Notes: generated by a model from the letters alone, not told the origin. A stretch of DNA of 64,000 nucleotides from Streptomyces polyasparticus (GCF_014493765.1 NZ_JACTVJ010000017.1:124001-188000), one strand, 5' to 3'; counted from the first letter of the stretch, positions 1-9,090 are shown. A program made the numbers and translations.

Positions 1-1130
1 CCGGTCAGCTGGTGCCAGCCCATCACGGTCTTGCCGTACTTGGCGACGACCGGCTGCACCCGGTCCATGAACGTCACGTAGTCCTCGTGCGGCGTCGAGT
101 GCGCCTCGTCGCCGCCGATGTGGAGGTAGCGGCCCGGCGTGAGGGCCGCGATCTCACGGATCACATCGTCCACGAAGTCGTACGTGATCTCCTTGGGCAC
201 GCACAGGGAGCTGAAGCCGACGTTCGTGCCGGTGTACAGCGGCGGTGCGACACCGTTGCAGTTCAGCTCGGCGTACGAGGCGAGGGCCGCGTTGGTGTGC
301 CCCGGCATGTCGATCTCCGGGATCACCTCCAGATAGCGCTCGGAGGCGTAGCGCACGATGTCCTTGTACTGGTCCTTGGTGTAGTAGCCGCCGGGCCCGC
401 CGCCCACCTGCGTGGACCCGCCGTACTCGGCGAGCCGCGGCCAGGAGTCGATGGCGATGCGCCAGCCCTGGTCGTCGCTGATGTGCAGATGCAGCTTGTT
501 GACCTTGTACATCGCCATCTGGTCGATGTAGCGCTTGACCTGTTCGACGGTGAAGAAGTGCCGGGACACATCGAGCATCGCCCCGCGGTACGCGAACCGC
601 GGGGTGTCCTCGATCCGTCCGCCGGCGACCTGCCAAGGGCCCTCCTGCCTGCTGTCCGACTCGATCCGCGGCGGCAGCTGCTGGCGCAGCGTCTGCACGC
701 CGTGGAACAGACCCGCGGGCTCCTTGGCGGTGATGGTGACCCCGCGCCGGCCCGACGCGAACCGATAGCCCTCCGCCCCCAACTCCTTCGCCTTGCCCGA
801 GAGTTCGAGCCGGATCCCGTCGCCGCCGCCCTCGTCGGTGACCGGCAGCCGGTAGCCCGTGGACGGCCGCAGCACGCCGGCCAGCTGCTCCCCGATCCGG
901 CGCGCCTCGCGGGAGCCCTCTTCCACGCGGATCCGGGTGCGGGAGGTGATCTCGTACGGTGATCCGCCGGGCTCGACCTCGGCGGGTGCCGGGATCACCT
1001 GGCCGAGCGGCACGACGCCGGACGCCGCCTTCGCCTCGCCGGCCGGGGCGGCCCCGACGCAGGAGATGCCGACGGCCGCCACGAGCAGCAGCGAGCCGAG
1101 CAGCCGGGGAGTTGTCCATTGCTGTCTCAC
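1..1130 (-). CDS. Beta-N-acetylhexosaminidase, GH20 family, exported (3' end outside window)
   Basis: Removes terminal N-acetylglucosamine from chitin oligosaccharides outside the cell. The GTG start at 1130 follows a purine-rich GGGAAAC and opens with a basic then hydrophobic signal sequence. After an N-terminal GH20b-like domain come the GH20 barrel motif KLHLHISDDQGW and, near the left edge, HIGGDEAH, whose Asp-Glu pair is the family's catalytic/stabilising pair. About 376 of the usual 500-550 residues are present; the rest lies left of position 1. A DasR-type operator lies about 95 bp upstream, so control by DasR and amino-sugar phosphates is likely. Fits the chitinase at 19.2-20.7 kb and glmS in an amino-sugar theme. 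Family call firm; exact substrate inferred. Confidence 0.93.
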   Translation of the reverse strand, partial: MRQQWTTPRLLGSLLLVAAVGISCVGAAPAGEAKAASGVVPLGQVIPAPAEVEPGGSPYEITSRTRIRVEEGSREARRIGEQLAGVLRPSTGYRLPVTDEGGGDGIRLELSGKAKELGAEGYRFASGRRGVTITAKEPAGLFHGVQTLRQQLPPRIESDSRQEGPWQVAGGRIEDTPRFAYRGAMLDVSRHFFTVEQVKRYIDQMAMYKVNKLHLHISDDQGWRIAIDSWPRLAEYGGSTQVGGGPGGYYTKDQYKDIVRYASERYLEVIPEIDMPGHTNAALASYAELNCNGVAPPLYTGTNVGFSSLCVPKEITYDFVDDVIREIAALTPGRYLHIGGDEAHSTPHEDYVTFMDRVQPVVAKYGKTVMGWHQLT

Positions 1131-1223
1131 AAGTCTGTTTCCCTTCGAGTCCCGAATGGGGTGTGGTCCAGTCCTGTGCGCAGTCGAACGGTCACCATGC
1201 GTACCGCGCCCCACTCGAGCGGT

Positions 1224-1239
1224 CAAGGTGTAGACCACT
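1224..1239. promoter_or_regulatory. Candidate DasR-responsive element (dre) upstream of the hexosaminidase
   Basis: The 16-mer CAAGGTGTAGACCACT matches the published dre consensus ACTGGTCTAGACCACT at 12 of 16 positions, including the core TAGACCA. It lies about 95 bp upstream of the GTG of a GH20 hexosaminidase, a class of gene known to be repressed by DasR in S. coelicolor. Sequence match seen directly; binding is inference. Confidence 0.6.
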
Positions 1240-1334
1240 TGGAGAGCCCGCCGCCGGCCGGCTCCGGCAGCCGCCGCCGACCGACTCCCGCAGCGCCGGA
1301 CAGCCGGACCGGGGGCTGATGCAGAATCAATGGC

Positions 1335-2210
1335 ATGGCGGAAATCATCCAGCGCGACGGGACCTGGACCTTCGACGGCGACACGCTCCGGCTCGTCCCC
1401 GGACACGACAAGAACGTCGGGCTGCTCCGCAAGACGCTGGGTGAACTGGAGGTCCCCGTACAGGCGTTGGCGGGCATCTCCTTCGAGCACGGCAAGAAGC
1501 AGGGCCGCCTCAGGCTGCGCCTGCGCGAGGGCTCCGATCCGCTGACCCACGTCACGGGCGGCAAGCTGGCCGACTCGGCGGACCCGTATCAGCTGACGGT
1601 GGAGTCGGACCGCTACGGCGTCGCCGAGTACTTCGTGGACGAGGTGCGCAACGCGCATCTGCTGGAACAGGTGCCGACGGACCCGTGCACCGCCTATCTG
1701 CTCGCCGGGCCGCCCGTGCCGATCTCGGTGAGCGCCGGCGACGGCACCGCGAGCTTCGACGGCGAGCGCGTACGCCTGGAGTGGAAGTGGAACACGGAGG
1801 AGGCGAAGGCCGCCGCCGGCACCCGCACCCTCGCCCTGGACGACATCGAGTCCGTCGAGTGGCAGCCGTCGGCCGGCCTGGAGAACGGCTATCTCCGCTT
1901 CAAGGTGAGGAACTCCTCGACGAAGGCGCCGCCGAAGTACGACCCGAACGCGATCGAGCTGTGGGGCTTCAAGAAGGACCCGCTGATGTCCCTGATCGCC
2001 GCGGCCGTGCAGGCCCGGCTCCCCCATCCGGCCTCGGAGCCCGCCACGGCCGACCAGCCGAAGGCGCTCGCCGCGGCATCGGCCCCGCCGGCCGACGACC
2101 ACGACGCGCTCCTGCGCCGCCTGCGCGAACTGGGTGAACTTTACCAGGCCGGAATCCTCACGGACGACGAGTTCACGATGGCCAAGCAGGCTGTTTTGCG
2201 TCGTATGTAG
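1335..2210 (+). CDS. DUF4429 protein with C-terminal SHOCT domain
   Basis: 291 residues. Two similar beta-rich halves (about residues 1-120 and 130-225) both begin with a short segment containing FDGxxxRL, as in tandem DUF4429 (PH-like) repeats. After an Ala/Pro-rich linker, the last 35 residues (LLRRLRELGELYQAG... DEFTMAKQAVL) form a SHOCT helix pair, a short domain usually found at the C-terminus and thought to mediate oligomerisation. No signal peptide or membrane segment. The ATG at 1335 has no clear Shine-Dalgarno; another ATG lies 5 bp upstream out of frame. Function unknown; common in Streptomyces. It is transcribed divergently from the hexosaminidase. Confidence 0.85.
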   Translation: MAEIIQRDGTWTFDGDTLRLVPGHDKNVGLLRKTLGELEVPVQALAGISFEHGKKQGRLRLRLREGSDPLTHVTGGKLADSADPYQLTVESDRYGVAEYFVDEVRNAHLLEQVPTDPCTAYLLAGPPVPISVSAGDGTASFDGERVRLEWKWNTEEAKAAAGTRTLALDDIESVEWQPSAGLENGYLRFKVRNSSTKAPPKYDPNAIELWGFKKDPLMSLIAAAVQARLPHPASEPATADQPKALAAASAPPADDHDALLRRLRELGELYQAGILTDDEFTMAKQAVLRRM

Positions 2211-2317
2211 GCATCGACCCGGTTTCAGGAGCGTTCGACGCGGGGAAAACTCCAACCCCTGCCCGAAACCGGGCAGATTTCTTGCGAACACGGCCCCGAT
2301 CCCCCAGGATCTTGCGA

Positions 2318-2575
2318 ATGCACGACGACCTCGTTGATCACCTCACGCGCAGCACCCCGCTTCAGCGGGGCGAGGCACTGCGGGTGATCCAGGACGTGCT
2401 CGCCTACTTCGACGAGACGACAGAAGCGTTCGTCCGTCGCCGCCACCGCGAACTCCAGAGTCAGGGCCTGGTGAACGCGGCGATCTTCGAACAGATCTCG
2501 GCGGACCTGACCTACCGCGCGGTCGCACCCCCGGAGCTCTCCCTCCGCCAGCTGCGCCGCATCGTCTACGGCTAG
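2318..2575 (+). CDS. Small conserved hypothetical protein upstream of glmS
   Basis: 85 residues from the ATG at 2318, preceded by AGGA; a TTG 36 bases upstream is in frame but poorly placed. The protein is charged and helical, with no signal peptide, membrane segment or recognised motif. It ends 31 bp before glmS on the same strand, so co-transcription is possible. I believe similar short proteins occur in other Streptomyces, but I cannot assign a role. Confidence 0.6.
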   Translation: MHDDLVDHLTRSTPLQRGEALRVIQDVLAYFDETTEAFVRRRHRELQSQGLVNAAIFEQISADLTYRAVAPPELSLRQLRRIVYG

Positions 2576-2606
2576 ACCGAGAGCCAGAAACCCTTAAGGA
2601 CCAAAT

Positions 2607-4424
2607 ATGTGCGGAATCGTCGGTTATATCGGCAAACGAGACGTAGCTCCCCTCCTCCTCGAAGGCCTGCAGCGCCTCGAGTACCGCGGCTACGACTCGG
2701 CCGGCGTCGTCATCACCGGGCCCAAGGCCGCGGGCCTGAAGATGGTCAAGGCGAAGGGCCGCGTCCGCGACCTCGAAGCCAAGGTCCCCGCCCGCTTCAA
2801 GGGCACGACCGGTATCGCCCACACCCGCTGGGCCACCCACGGCGCACCCTCCGACGAGAACGCGCACCCGCACATGTCCGGGGACAACAAGGTCGCGGTC
2901 GTCCACAACGGCATCATCGACAACGCCGACGACCTGCGCGCCAAGCTGACCGCGGACGGCGTCGAGTTCCTCTCCGAGACCGACACCGAGGTGCTCGTCC
3001 ACCTCGTCGCCCGCTCCCAGGCCGACACCCTGGAGGAGAAGGTCCGCGAGGCCCTGCGCCTCATCGAGGGCACGTACGGCATCGCCGTCCTGCACGCCGA
3101 CTTCAGCGACCGCATCGTCGTCGCCCGCAACGGCTCCCCGGTCGTCCTCGGCATCGGCGAGAAGGAGATGTTCGTCGCCTCCGACGTGGCCGCGCTCGTC
3201 TCGCACACCCGCCAGGTCGTCACGCTCGACGACGGTGAGATGGCCACGATCAAGGCCGACGACTTCCGTACGTACACGACCTCCGGCACCCGGACGACCG
3301 CGAACCCGACCACCGTCGAGTGGGAGGCCGAGTCGTACGACATGGGCGGCCACGACACGTACATGCACAAGGAGATCAGCGAGCAGCCCGACGCGGTCGA
3401 CCGCGTGCTGCGCGGCCGTATCGACGACCGCTTCTCCACCGTGCACCTGGGCGGCCTCAACCTGGACGCGCGCGAGGCCCGTACGATCCGCCGCATCAAG
3501 ATCCTCGGCTGCGGTACGAGCTACCACGCGGGCCTCATCGGCGCGGGTCTGATCGAGGAGCTCGCCCGCATCCCCGCGGACGCCGAGCCGGCCTCCGAGT
3601 TCCGCTACCGCAACCCGGTCGTGGACCCCGACACCCTGTACATCGCGGTCTCGCAGTCCGGTGAGACCTACGACGTGCTCGCGGCCGTCCAGGAGCTCAA
3701 GCGCAAGGGCGCCCGTGTCCTCGGCGTCGTGAACGTGGTCGGCTCCGCGATCGCCCGTGAGACCGACGGCGGTGTGTACGTGCACGCCGGGCCCGAGGTC
3801 TGCGTGGTCTCCACCAAGTGCTTCACGAACACGGTCACCGCGTTCGCCCTGCTCGCCCTGCACCTGGGCCGTATCCGCGACCTGTCGGTCGCGGACGGCA
3901 AGCGGGTCATCGAGGGTCTGCGCCGCCTGCCCGGCCAGATCCAGGAGATCCTCAAGCAGGAGGACGAGATCAAGAAGCTCGCGAAGCGGTACGCGGACGC
4001 CAAGTCGATGATGTTCATCGGCCGTGTCCGTGGCTACCCGGTCGCGCTCGAGGCTTCGCTGAAGCTGAAGGAGATCTCGTACATCCACGCCGAGGCGTAC
4101 CCGGCCTCGGAGCTGAAGCACGGTCCGCTCGCGCTGATCGAGCCCTCGCTGCCGACCGTCGCGATCATCCCGGACGACGATCTGCTCGAGAAGAACCGCG
4201 CCGCCCTGGAGGAGATCAAGGCCCGCAGCGGCCAGATCCTCGCGGTCGCGCACCAGGAGCAGGAGAAGGCCGACCACACCATCGTGGTCCCGAAGAACGA
4301 GCCCGAGCTGGACTCGATCCTGATGGGCATCCCGCTCCAGATCTTCGCGTACCACACGGCACTTGCCCTGGGCCGGGACATCGACAAGCCGCGCAACCTG
4401 GCGAAGTCGGTCACGGTCGAGTAA
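2607..4424 (+). CDS. glmS: Glutamine--fructose-6-phosphate aminotransferase (isomerizing)
   Basis: Makes glucosamine-6-phosphate from fructose-6-phosphate and glutamine, the first step towards UDP-GlcNAc for peptidoglycan. 605 residues, the usual length. The N-terminal class II glutaminase begins MCGIVGYIG, with Cys2 as the nucleophile after Met removal, and has RWATHG at 74-79. Two SIS isomerase domains follow (CGTSYHAG near residue 301), ending in the conserved PRNLAKSVTVE tail. Start unambiguous because Cys2 must be N-terminal. The 3' end runs into a strong hairpin terminator. Streptomyces often carry two glmS paralogues; which one this is cannot be told here. Confidence 0.97.
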   Translation: MCGIVGYIGKRDVAPLLLEGLQRLEYRGYDSAGVVITGPKAAGLKMVKAKGRVRDLEAKVPARFKGTTGIAHTRWATHGAPSDENAHPHMSGDNKVAVVHNGIIDNADDLRAKLTADGVEFLSETDTEVLVHLVARSQADTLEEKVREALRLIEGTYGIAVLHADFSDRIVVARNGSPVVLGIGEKEMFVASDVAALVSHTRQVVTLDDGEMATIKADDFRTYTTSGTRTTANPTTVEWEAESYDMGGHDTYMHKEISEQPDAVDRVLRGRIDDRFSTVHLGGLNLDAREARTIRRIKILGCGTSYHAGLIGAGLIEELARIPADAEPASEFRYRNPVVDPDTLYIAVSQSGETYDVLAAVQELKRKGARVLGVVNVVGSAIARETDGGVYVHAGPEVCVVSTKCFTNTVTAFALLALHLGRIRDLSVADGKRVIEGLRRLPGQIQEILKQEDEIKKLAKRYADAKSMMFIGRVRGYPVALEASLKLKEISYIHAEAYPASELKHGPLALIEPSLPTVAIIPDDDLLEKNRAALEEIKARSGQILAVAHQEQEKADHTIVVPKNEPELDSILMGIPLQIFAYHTALALGRDIDKPRNLAKSVTVE

Positions 4425-4443
4425 GTCTCTTCCGTACGAACGC

Positions 4444-4486
4444 GAACGACCCCCTGTGTGTGCCACCAGCGCACAGGGGGTCGTTC
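4444..4486 (+). terminator. Rho-independent-like terminator after glmS
   Basis: Perfect 15-bp inverted repeat GAACGACCCCCTGTG / CACAGGGGGTCGTTC with a 13-base loop, starting 20 bp after the glmS stop. No long T-run follows, as is usual in Streptomyces. It may also end transcription from the convergent gene at 4530-5096. Confidence 0.85.
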
Positions 4487-4529
4487 TCGTGGAGGCCGAA
4501 GTCGCCCATTACTCCGGCCCGTTGGCTGC

Positions 4530-5096
4530 TCAGCCGGTGGCCGTCACCCCCCGGCCGGCAGCGCGTCCGGTGAGTGCGGGCCACTTGGCGAGGGCCGCCG
4601 TGGCGCCGTACCAGGCGACCGCACCCGCGGCGACGCCTGCCCAGCCGCCGACCTTCGCGAGCGCTTCGGTCTCACCGAAGGACGCGATGGCCAGAAGGAG
4701 GAGGGAGAGGAAGGTCAGCCCGTACATGCCCTGCCCGAGCAGACCGCCGCCGGCTGCCCCGAGAGTCAGGCTGAGTGCGAGCAGAGCGAAGAGCAGCAGG
4801 AAGAGCCCTGCGGCATTGGTGGATACTTCGGCGTCCGCGGTGCCCCAGGTGAACCAGAAGGCGCCGAGACCGGCGAACGCGGTGCCCGTGAAGGCGTCGC
4901 GGTCGCGGAACGCGAGCAGGCCGGCGATGAACAGCGCGATGCCACCGACGTAGGTGGCGATGGACATCGCGTCCGCCGCCGTCACGCCGTCGATCACGTC
5001 CGTGTGCCCGAGGCCGAAGGCCAGCAGGGTCACACCGAGCGCGAGGTGGCCGAGGGTGGTAGTGGTGCTGCTTCCCGCGGAGACTTCGTTGTCCAC
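4530..5096 (-). CDS. GPR1/FUN34/YaaH (SatP/AceTr) family membrane protein
   Basis: Probable transporter of acetate or other small monocarboxylates. 188 residues from the GTG at 5096, chosen because GGGAG lies about 8 bases upstream; a longer frame to 5162 has no ribosome site. About six hydrophobic segments, with the family-typical opening TLGHLALGVTLLAFGLGHT and the segment GTAFAGLGAFWFTWG. The NPAPLGL signature of enteric and fungal members is absent, as in actinobacterial members I recall, so substrate should be treated as open. Monocistronic, convergent with glmS. Confidence 0.82.
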   Translation of the reverse strand: MDNEVSAGSSTTTTLGHLALGVTLLAFGLGHTDVIDGVTAADAMSIATYVGGIALFIAGLLAFRDRDAFTGTAFAGLGAFWFTWGTADAEVSTNAAGLFLLLFALLALSLTLGAAGGGLLGQGMYGLTFLSLLLLAIASFGETEALAKVGGWAGVAAGAVAWYGATAALAKWPALTGRAAGRGVTATG

Positions 5097-5311
5097 GGCG
5101 GGCTCCCTTCGACGTGCAGTTGTGGTACTGCGTGGTGCTGGGCCGTGCAGTTGAGCCAGCAACCTTTATGTACCCTTCACAAGGGCACAAACCACCTCTA
5201 CCGGGCAGTAGATTTATGCGGCGTCAAGGGGGAGTTGACGGTTCCCAGATCCCATCTCACCTGGGACAACGGGGAGTTACGGAATGGCAACGACGGGCGT
5301 CGCGGCGGGCG

Positions 5312-5857
5312 CTAAGGAATGACGACGACGGGGCGCTGCGCGCGCTTGGCGAGCCGTCCCGCCACCGAGCCGAAGATCCGGCCCACGAGGCCATGTGTGG
5401 AGCCGACGACGATGGCGTCCGCCTCGTACTCCCGGCCGACCTCTTCGAGTTCGTGGCAGATGTCCCCGCCGCGCTCGACGAGGATCCAGGAGACCTCCGA
5501 CAGATAGTCGGCGCAGGCGAGTTCGAGTCCCAGCACCTCGGTGCGGTGATCGGGGACGTCCACGAAGACCGGGGGTTCGCAGCCCGCCCACACCGTGGTG
5601 GGCAGCCGGTTGGCGACATGCACGATGATCAGCGCCGAGGACGAACGACGGGCCATACCGATGGCGTACGCGAGGGCGCGCTCACTGGAGGTCGAGCCGT
5701 CGAAGCCGACGACGACACCGTGCCGGAACGCGGGATCACAGGACTTGCGGAGCTCTTCCGCGGCGACGGGCTCGCCTGCGAGGTCCGCGGGATCGGCGAC
5801 CTGGCGCTCGATCTGGCGCTTACGGGGCGCGGGTTCGGGAAATTCGTGACCGGCCAT
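5312..5857 (-). CDS. Universal stress protein (UspA family)
   Basis: 181 residues. A charged 45-residue leader precedes a single Usp domain starting VVVGFDGSTSSERAL and ending with the ATP-binding loop GSTHGLVGRIFGSVAGRL and RPVVVIP. The Gly-rich loop (G-2X-G-9X-G-S/T type) is intact, so nucleotide binding is likely. Cytoplasmic. The upstream region carries a possible SigB-family promoter (see 5974-5996), which would suit a stress gene. No operon partner. Confidence 0.9.
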   Translation of the reverse strand: MAGHEFPEPAPRKRQIERQVADPADLAGEPVAAEELRKSCDPAFRHGVVVGFDGSTSSERALAYAIGMARRSSSALIIVHVANRLPTTVWAGCEPPVFVDVPDHRTEVLGLELACADYLSEVSWILVERGGDICHELEEVGREYEADAIVVGSTHGLVGRIFGSVAGRLAKRAQRPVVVIP

Positions 5858-6197
5858 CGGCGTCTCTGAAAATGAATCCTCGAAGGAGAGGGACGGCTTA
5901 CGGAGGTGGGGAGGTGCAGGGTCGGCGGAAGGCGGTCACGGAGCAGTGTCCGGGAATCATCTTCCCAATCCGTATACCCCAAGGGTACGGCGACACTCCT
6001 CTCCTGCCCAGGTCCCGCAGGGGGTCCCACGGCGTTCCGTGAGCATGCATGAGCGTGTCCCGTATGGCAATGGTCCCTGTCTCCTACAGCTTTTCGCCCG
6101 GACTCGTACACACCTCCATGCGCGGCCCTGCAACCCCAGTGACCGGCTGCCCGGCCGCGCGTTGAACGGGCGACGCCGCAGCCCGAGGGAGCCCGCC
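5858..6197. other. Intergenic region between usp and the next gene
   Basis: 340 bp between divergent genes. Apart from the candidate promoter at 5974-5996 and a purine-rich stretch next to the usp start, I see no supported coding sequence; short reading frames here lack ribosome sites and codon bias. Confidence 0.6.
5974..5996 (-). promoter_or_regulatory. Possible SigB-type promoter for usp
   Basis: Reading on the minus strand, GTGT, 13 bases, then GGGTAT. The Streptomyces SigB-family stress consensus is about GTTT-N14-GGGTAT, so the -10 is exact and the -35 has one mismatch. It would give a leader of roughly 110 nt to the usp ATG. Weak evidence on its own. Confidence 0.3.
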
Positions 6198-6584
6198 GTG
6201 CCCGCAGTCGCCCCGCCGCCCGACCCCGCACGCGGCCGACGCCGCCGCACCCCGCCCGCACCACCCGCTCCTTCCACACCACCGACCCCATGGCTGACAG
6301 AGGCCCCACGGGTCACATCGGCACACTCGGTGGAGGACGTGGTGAGGTGGGCGGCGTTCAGCTGCCTCCTGGTGCCGGTGGTCCTCGTCGCCTACGGGAC
6401 GTCGCTCGCGGGCGCGGCCGTCGCCGCGCTCGGTCTGGCCGTCGTGACCGGCGTCTGCCGGGCGCTGCTGCACCGCTCGGAGCGCGGGACCGCGCGGCTT
6501 TGCGCGGAGCGGCACGTCGTCGTCCGCGCCCGGCACGGGCGGCCCGGGGCGGGGGCTCGCAGGGGCGGGCGGCACGGCGGCTGA
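6198..6584 (+). CDS. Small hypothetical membrane protein upstream of adpA
   Basis: 128 residues from the GTG at 6198, chosen because GAGGGAG lies 7 bases upstream. A Pro/Arg-rich N-terminal third (about 45 residues) is followed by the core VEDVVRWAAFSCLLVPVV and two hydrophobic segments separated by YGTSLAGAA, then a basic His/Arg/Gly-rich tail. This gives two transmembrane helices with long basic cytoplasmic ends. Similar proteins occur next to adpA in other streptomycetes as far as I recall. Function unknown. Confidence 0.65.
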   Translation: MPAVAPPPDPARGRRRRTPPAPPAPSTPPTPWLTEAPRVTSAHSVEDVVRWAAFSCLLVPVVLVAYGTSLAGAAVAALGLAVVTGVCRALLHRSERGTARLCAERHVVVRARHGRPGAGARRGGRHGG

Positions 6585-6997
6585 TTCACGCCGGGCGCCG
6601 ACTGGAAACCGCCGTACGCCCCCATCGCTTTTCGGCCAAAGTCCCGGGCGGGCCGATGGGTTGCGGTGTGGGCTTCCCAACCCCCGTACCACCAGCGGAA
6701 AAAGGCCTTTCGGGGCCCTGCGCACCCTATGTGGACCGGCCACGGGCGCAAGGCGCACTTCCCAGCAACGCCCGGGAGTGCAACGCTTCGTGATCGAATG
6801 CTTCACGCCAAGTTGCCTTGTCGACAATGCAGTAGCTGGTGAACTGGTCACGCCGGCACCACCGGACACAGTAGATTCGATCTTGACCGTCCAGGCGGGG
6901 GACTCGTTGCGAGGGGAAACGTGCAGGAGCGACGCTGCGGCAAAGCAGGACGCCGACATGCAAGGGGTGCCGCAACCACCGAGGGGGGCTTAGCGCC
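6585..6997 (+). promoter_or_regulatory. Long leader/promoter region of adpA
   Basis: 413 bp without a gene. Visible elements: a perfect palindrome TTGTCGACAA at 6818-6827; on the minus strand TGGCGTGAAG at 6801-6810, nine of ten matches to the AdpA consensus TGGCSNGWWY, suggesting autoregulation; and GGTGAACTGGTCACG, an imperfect palindrome near 6839. The ribosome site GAGGGGGGC is at about 6981-6989. In S. griseus and S. coelicolor this region is controlled by several regulators (ArpA-type, BldD, AdpA itself); which bind here is inference. Confidence 0.5.
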
Positions 6998-8230
6998 ATG
7001 AGCCACGACTCCGCCGCACCGGAGACGAGCCGCAAGCTCTCCGGGCGTCGGCGCAGGGAAATCGTCGCCGTGCTGTTGTTCAGCGGCGGGCCCATCTTCG
7101 AGAGTTCCATTCCCCTGTCCGTTTTCGGCGTCGACCGCCAGGACGCGGGCGTGCCCCGCTACCGCCTGCTGGTCTGCGCGGGCGAGGACGGACCGCTGCG
7201 CACCACCGGCGGGCTCGAACTCACCGCTCCGTACGGCCTGGAGGCGATCGCCCGGGCCGGCACCGTGGTGGTTCCGGCCTGGCGCTCGATCACCGCGCCG
7301 CCGCCGCAGAACGCCCTGGACGCGCTGCGTCGCGCGCACGAAGAAGGCGCGCGGATCGTCGGCCTGTGCACCGGCGCCTTCGTGCTCGCCGCCGCCGGAC
7401 TCCTCGACGGCCGGCCCGCGACCACCCACTGGATGTACGCGCCGACGCTGGCCAAGCGCTACCCATCGGTGCACGTCGATCCGCGCGAGCTCTTCGTGGA
7501 CGACGGCGACGTCCTGACCTCGGCCGGCACCGCGGCCGGAATCGACCTGTGTCTGCACATCGTGCGCAGCGACCACGGAACCGAGGCGGCCGGGGCCCTG
7601 GCCCGCCGTCTGGTCGTGCCGCCGCGCCGCTCCGGCGGTCAGGAGCGCTACCTCGACAGGTCTTTACCGGAGGAGATCGGCGCGGACCCGCTCGCCGAGG
7701 TGGTCTCCTGGGCACTGGAGCACCTCCACGAACAGTTCGACGTCGAAACGCTCGCGGCCCGTGCGTACATGTCACGCCGCACCTTCGACCGCCGCTTCCG
7801 CTCCCTGACCGGCTCGGCACCGCTGCAATGGCTGATCACGCAGCGTGTCCTGCAGGCCCAGCGGCTCCTGGAGACCTCCGACTACTCGGTCGACGAGGTA
7901 GCGGGCCGCTGCGGCTTCCGCTCGCCGGTCGCGCTGCGCGGGCACTTCCGGCGCCAGCTGGGGTCCTCGCCCGCCGCGTACCGGGCGGCCTACCGGGCAC
8001 GGCGGCCTGCGTCGCAGAGCGAGCGCGCGGTCGAGGTGGCGGACGGCCCGATCCCGGCGCAGTCCCGGCGGACGGCCGCGGCCGCCGCGCAGGGCCAGCC
8101 GTCGGCTTCGCTGCCGGCCGACCGGGGCACCGAGCCGGGCAAACCCGGCTCGGACGCCTATGCCCCGGGCGCTTCCGGCACATCGGGACGCTCGACGCTG
8201 CCCGGTCAGCGGGAGCGCCCCGTAGGGTGA
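6998..8230 (+). CDS. adpA: AdpA/BldH, AraC-family global regulator of development and secondary metabolism
   Basis: Transcription factor controlling aerial mycelium formation, secreted hydrolases and antibiotics. 410 residues. The N-terminal DJ-1/PfpI (GATase-like) dimerisation domain runs from about 20 to 200 with VVVPAW and [17 protein letters not shown]; the C-terminal AraC domain with two helix-turn-helices spans about 228-330 ([28 protein letters not shown]). Nearly all of this matches AdpA as I know it. Codon 223 (7664-7666), in RSLPEE at the domain junction, is TTA, so translation should need the bldA tRNA as in S. coelicolor and S. griseus. The Ala/Pro-rich tail after residue 330 is variable. 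Overlap or coupling with ornA downstream. Confidence 0.97.
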   Translation: MSHDSAAPETSRKLSGRRRREIVAVLLFSGGPIFESSIPLSVFGVDRQDAGVPRYRLLVCAGEDGPLRTTGGLELTAPYGLEAIARAGTVVVPAWRSITAPPPQNALDALRRAHEEGARIVGLCTGAFVLAAAGLLDGRPATTHWMYAPTLAKRYPSVHVDPRELFVDDGDVLTSAGTAAGIDLCLHIVRSDHGTEAAGALARRLVVPPRRSGGQERYLDRSLPEEIGADPLAEVVSWALEHLHEQFDVETLAARAYMSRRTFDRRFRSLTGSAPLQWLITQRVLQAQRLLETSDYSVDEVAGRCGFRSPVALRGHFRRQLGSSPAAYRAAYRARRPASQSERAVEVADGPIPAQSRRTAAAAAQGQPSASLPADRGTEPGKPGSDAYAPGASGTSGRSTLPGQRERPVG

Positions 8231-8235
8231 TGGGC

Positions 8236-8844
8236 ATGAACGATCGCATGGTGTGGATCGACTGCGAGATGACCGGGCTCTCGCTGACGGACGACGCACT
8301 CATCGAGGTGGCCGCACTGGTCACCGACTCGGAACTGAACGTGCTCGGCGAAGGTGTGGACATCGTGATCCGCCCGCCGGACGCCGCGCTGGAGACGATG
8401 CCCGAGGTGGTGCGCCAGATGCACACCGCCTCGGGCCTCCTCGACGAGCTCGCGGGCGGCACGACGCTCGCGGACGCCGAGGAGCAGGTGCTCGCGTATG
8501 TACGTGAGCACGTCAAGGACGCCGGCAAGGCCCCGCTGTGCGGAAACTCGGTCGGCACCGACCGCGGCTTCCTGCTCCGCGACATGCCGACCCTGGAGGA
8601 CTACCTCCACTACCGGATCGTCGACGTCTCCTCGATCAAGGAGCTGTCGCGGCGCTGGTACCCGCGGGCGTACTTCAACAGCCCGGAGAAGAACGGCAAC
8701 CACCGGGCGCTCGCCGACATCCGCGAATCCATCGCGGAGCTGCGCTACTACCGCGAGGCGATCTTCGTCCCGCAGCCCGGACCGGACTCCGAGACGGCGC
8801 GCACCATCGCGGCGAAGTACGTCCTGCCTGCGGAGGAGTCCTGA
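8236..8844 (+). CDS. ornA: Oligoribonuclease
   Basis: 3'-5' exoribonuclease that finishes RNA turnover by degrading dinucleotides, including pGpG from cyclic di-GMP breakdown. 202 residues; the DEDDh signature begins WIDCEMTGL and continues through [13 protein letters not shown] and [12 protein letters not shown]. The ATG at 8236 is preferred because AGGG lies 8 bases upstream; an ATG at 8230 overlaps the adpA stop but has no room for a ribosome site. Lies 5 bp after adpA, as in S. coelicolor where ornA mutants are developmentally delayed. Probably partly co-transcribed with adpA. Confidence 0.96.
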   Translation: MNDRMVWIDCEMTGLSLTDDALIEVAALVTDSELNVLGEGVDIVIRPPDAALETMPEVVRQMHTASGLLDELAGGTTLADAEEQVLAYVREHVKDAGKAPLCGNSVGTDRGFLLRDMPTLEDYLHYRIVDVSSIKELSRRWYPRAYFNSPEKNGNHRALADIRESIAELRYYREAIFVPQPGPDSETARTIAAKYVLPAEES

Positions 8845-8949
8845 CGGCCCCCTGAAGGGCCCATGATCCGCCCGGGAAAAAGGTGGGAGCGAGCACCCTC
8901 TCGGACCCTGTACACTTTTTCTCGGCCGGTCGGAAAAACGACCGGACAT

Positions 8950-9023
8950 GGTGGGTGTAGCTCAGTTGGTAGAGCACCTGGTTGTGGTCCAGGTGGCCGC
9001 GGGTTCAAGTCCCGTCACTCACC
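8950..9023 (+). tRNA. tRNA-His (GTG anticodon)
   Basis: Cloverleaf with acceptor GTGGGTG/CACTCAC (one G-U), D-arm GCTC/GAGC, anticodon loop TTGTGGT with GTG, and T-arm GCGGG TTCAAGT CCCGT. Base 8950 supplies the extra 5' G (G-1) typical of tRNA-His, opposite C73 at 9023. No encoded CCA. Confidence 0.97.
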
Positions 9024-9029
9024 CTGAAT

Positions 9030-9071
9030 GACCGAGGCCCGGTCTGCGGAGACGCAGACCGGGCCTCGGTC
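9030..9071. terminator. Bidirectional terminator between tRNA-His and the ubiquitin-like gene
   Basis: Perfect 18-bp stem GACCGAGGCCCGGTCTGC / GCAGACCGGGCCTCGGTC with loop GGAGAC, followed by GTTT. Ends both tRNA-His and the convergent gene stopping at 9091. Confidence 0.9.
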
Positions 9072-9090
9072 GTTTCCGTGTGCGGTGCGG

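Noticed and set aside
2343-4466. 707-codon open frame antisense to glmS
   Set aside because: High-GC shadow of glmS; repetitive Arg/Val/Gly composition, no ribosome site, no recognisable domain.
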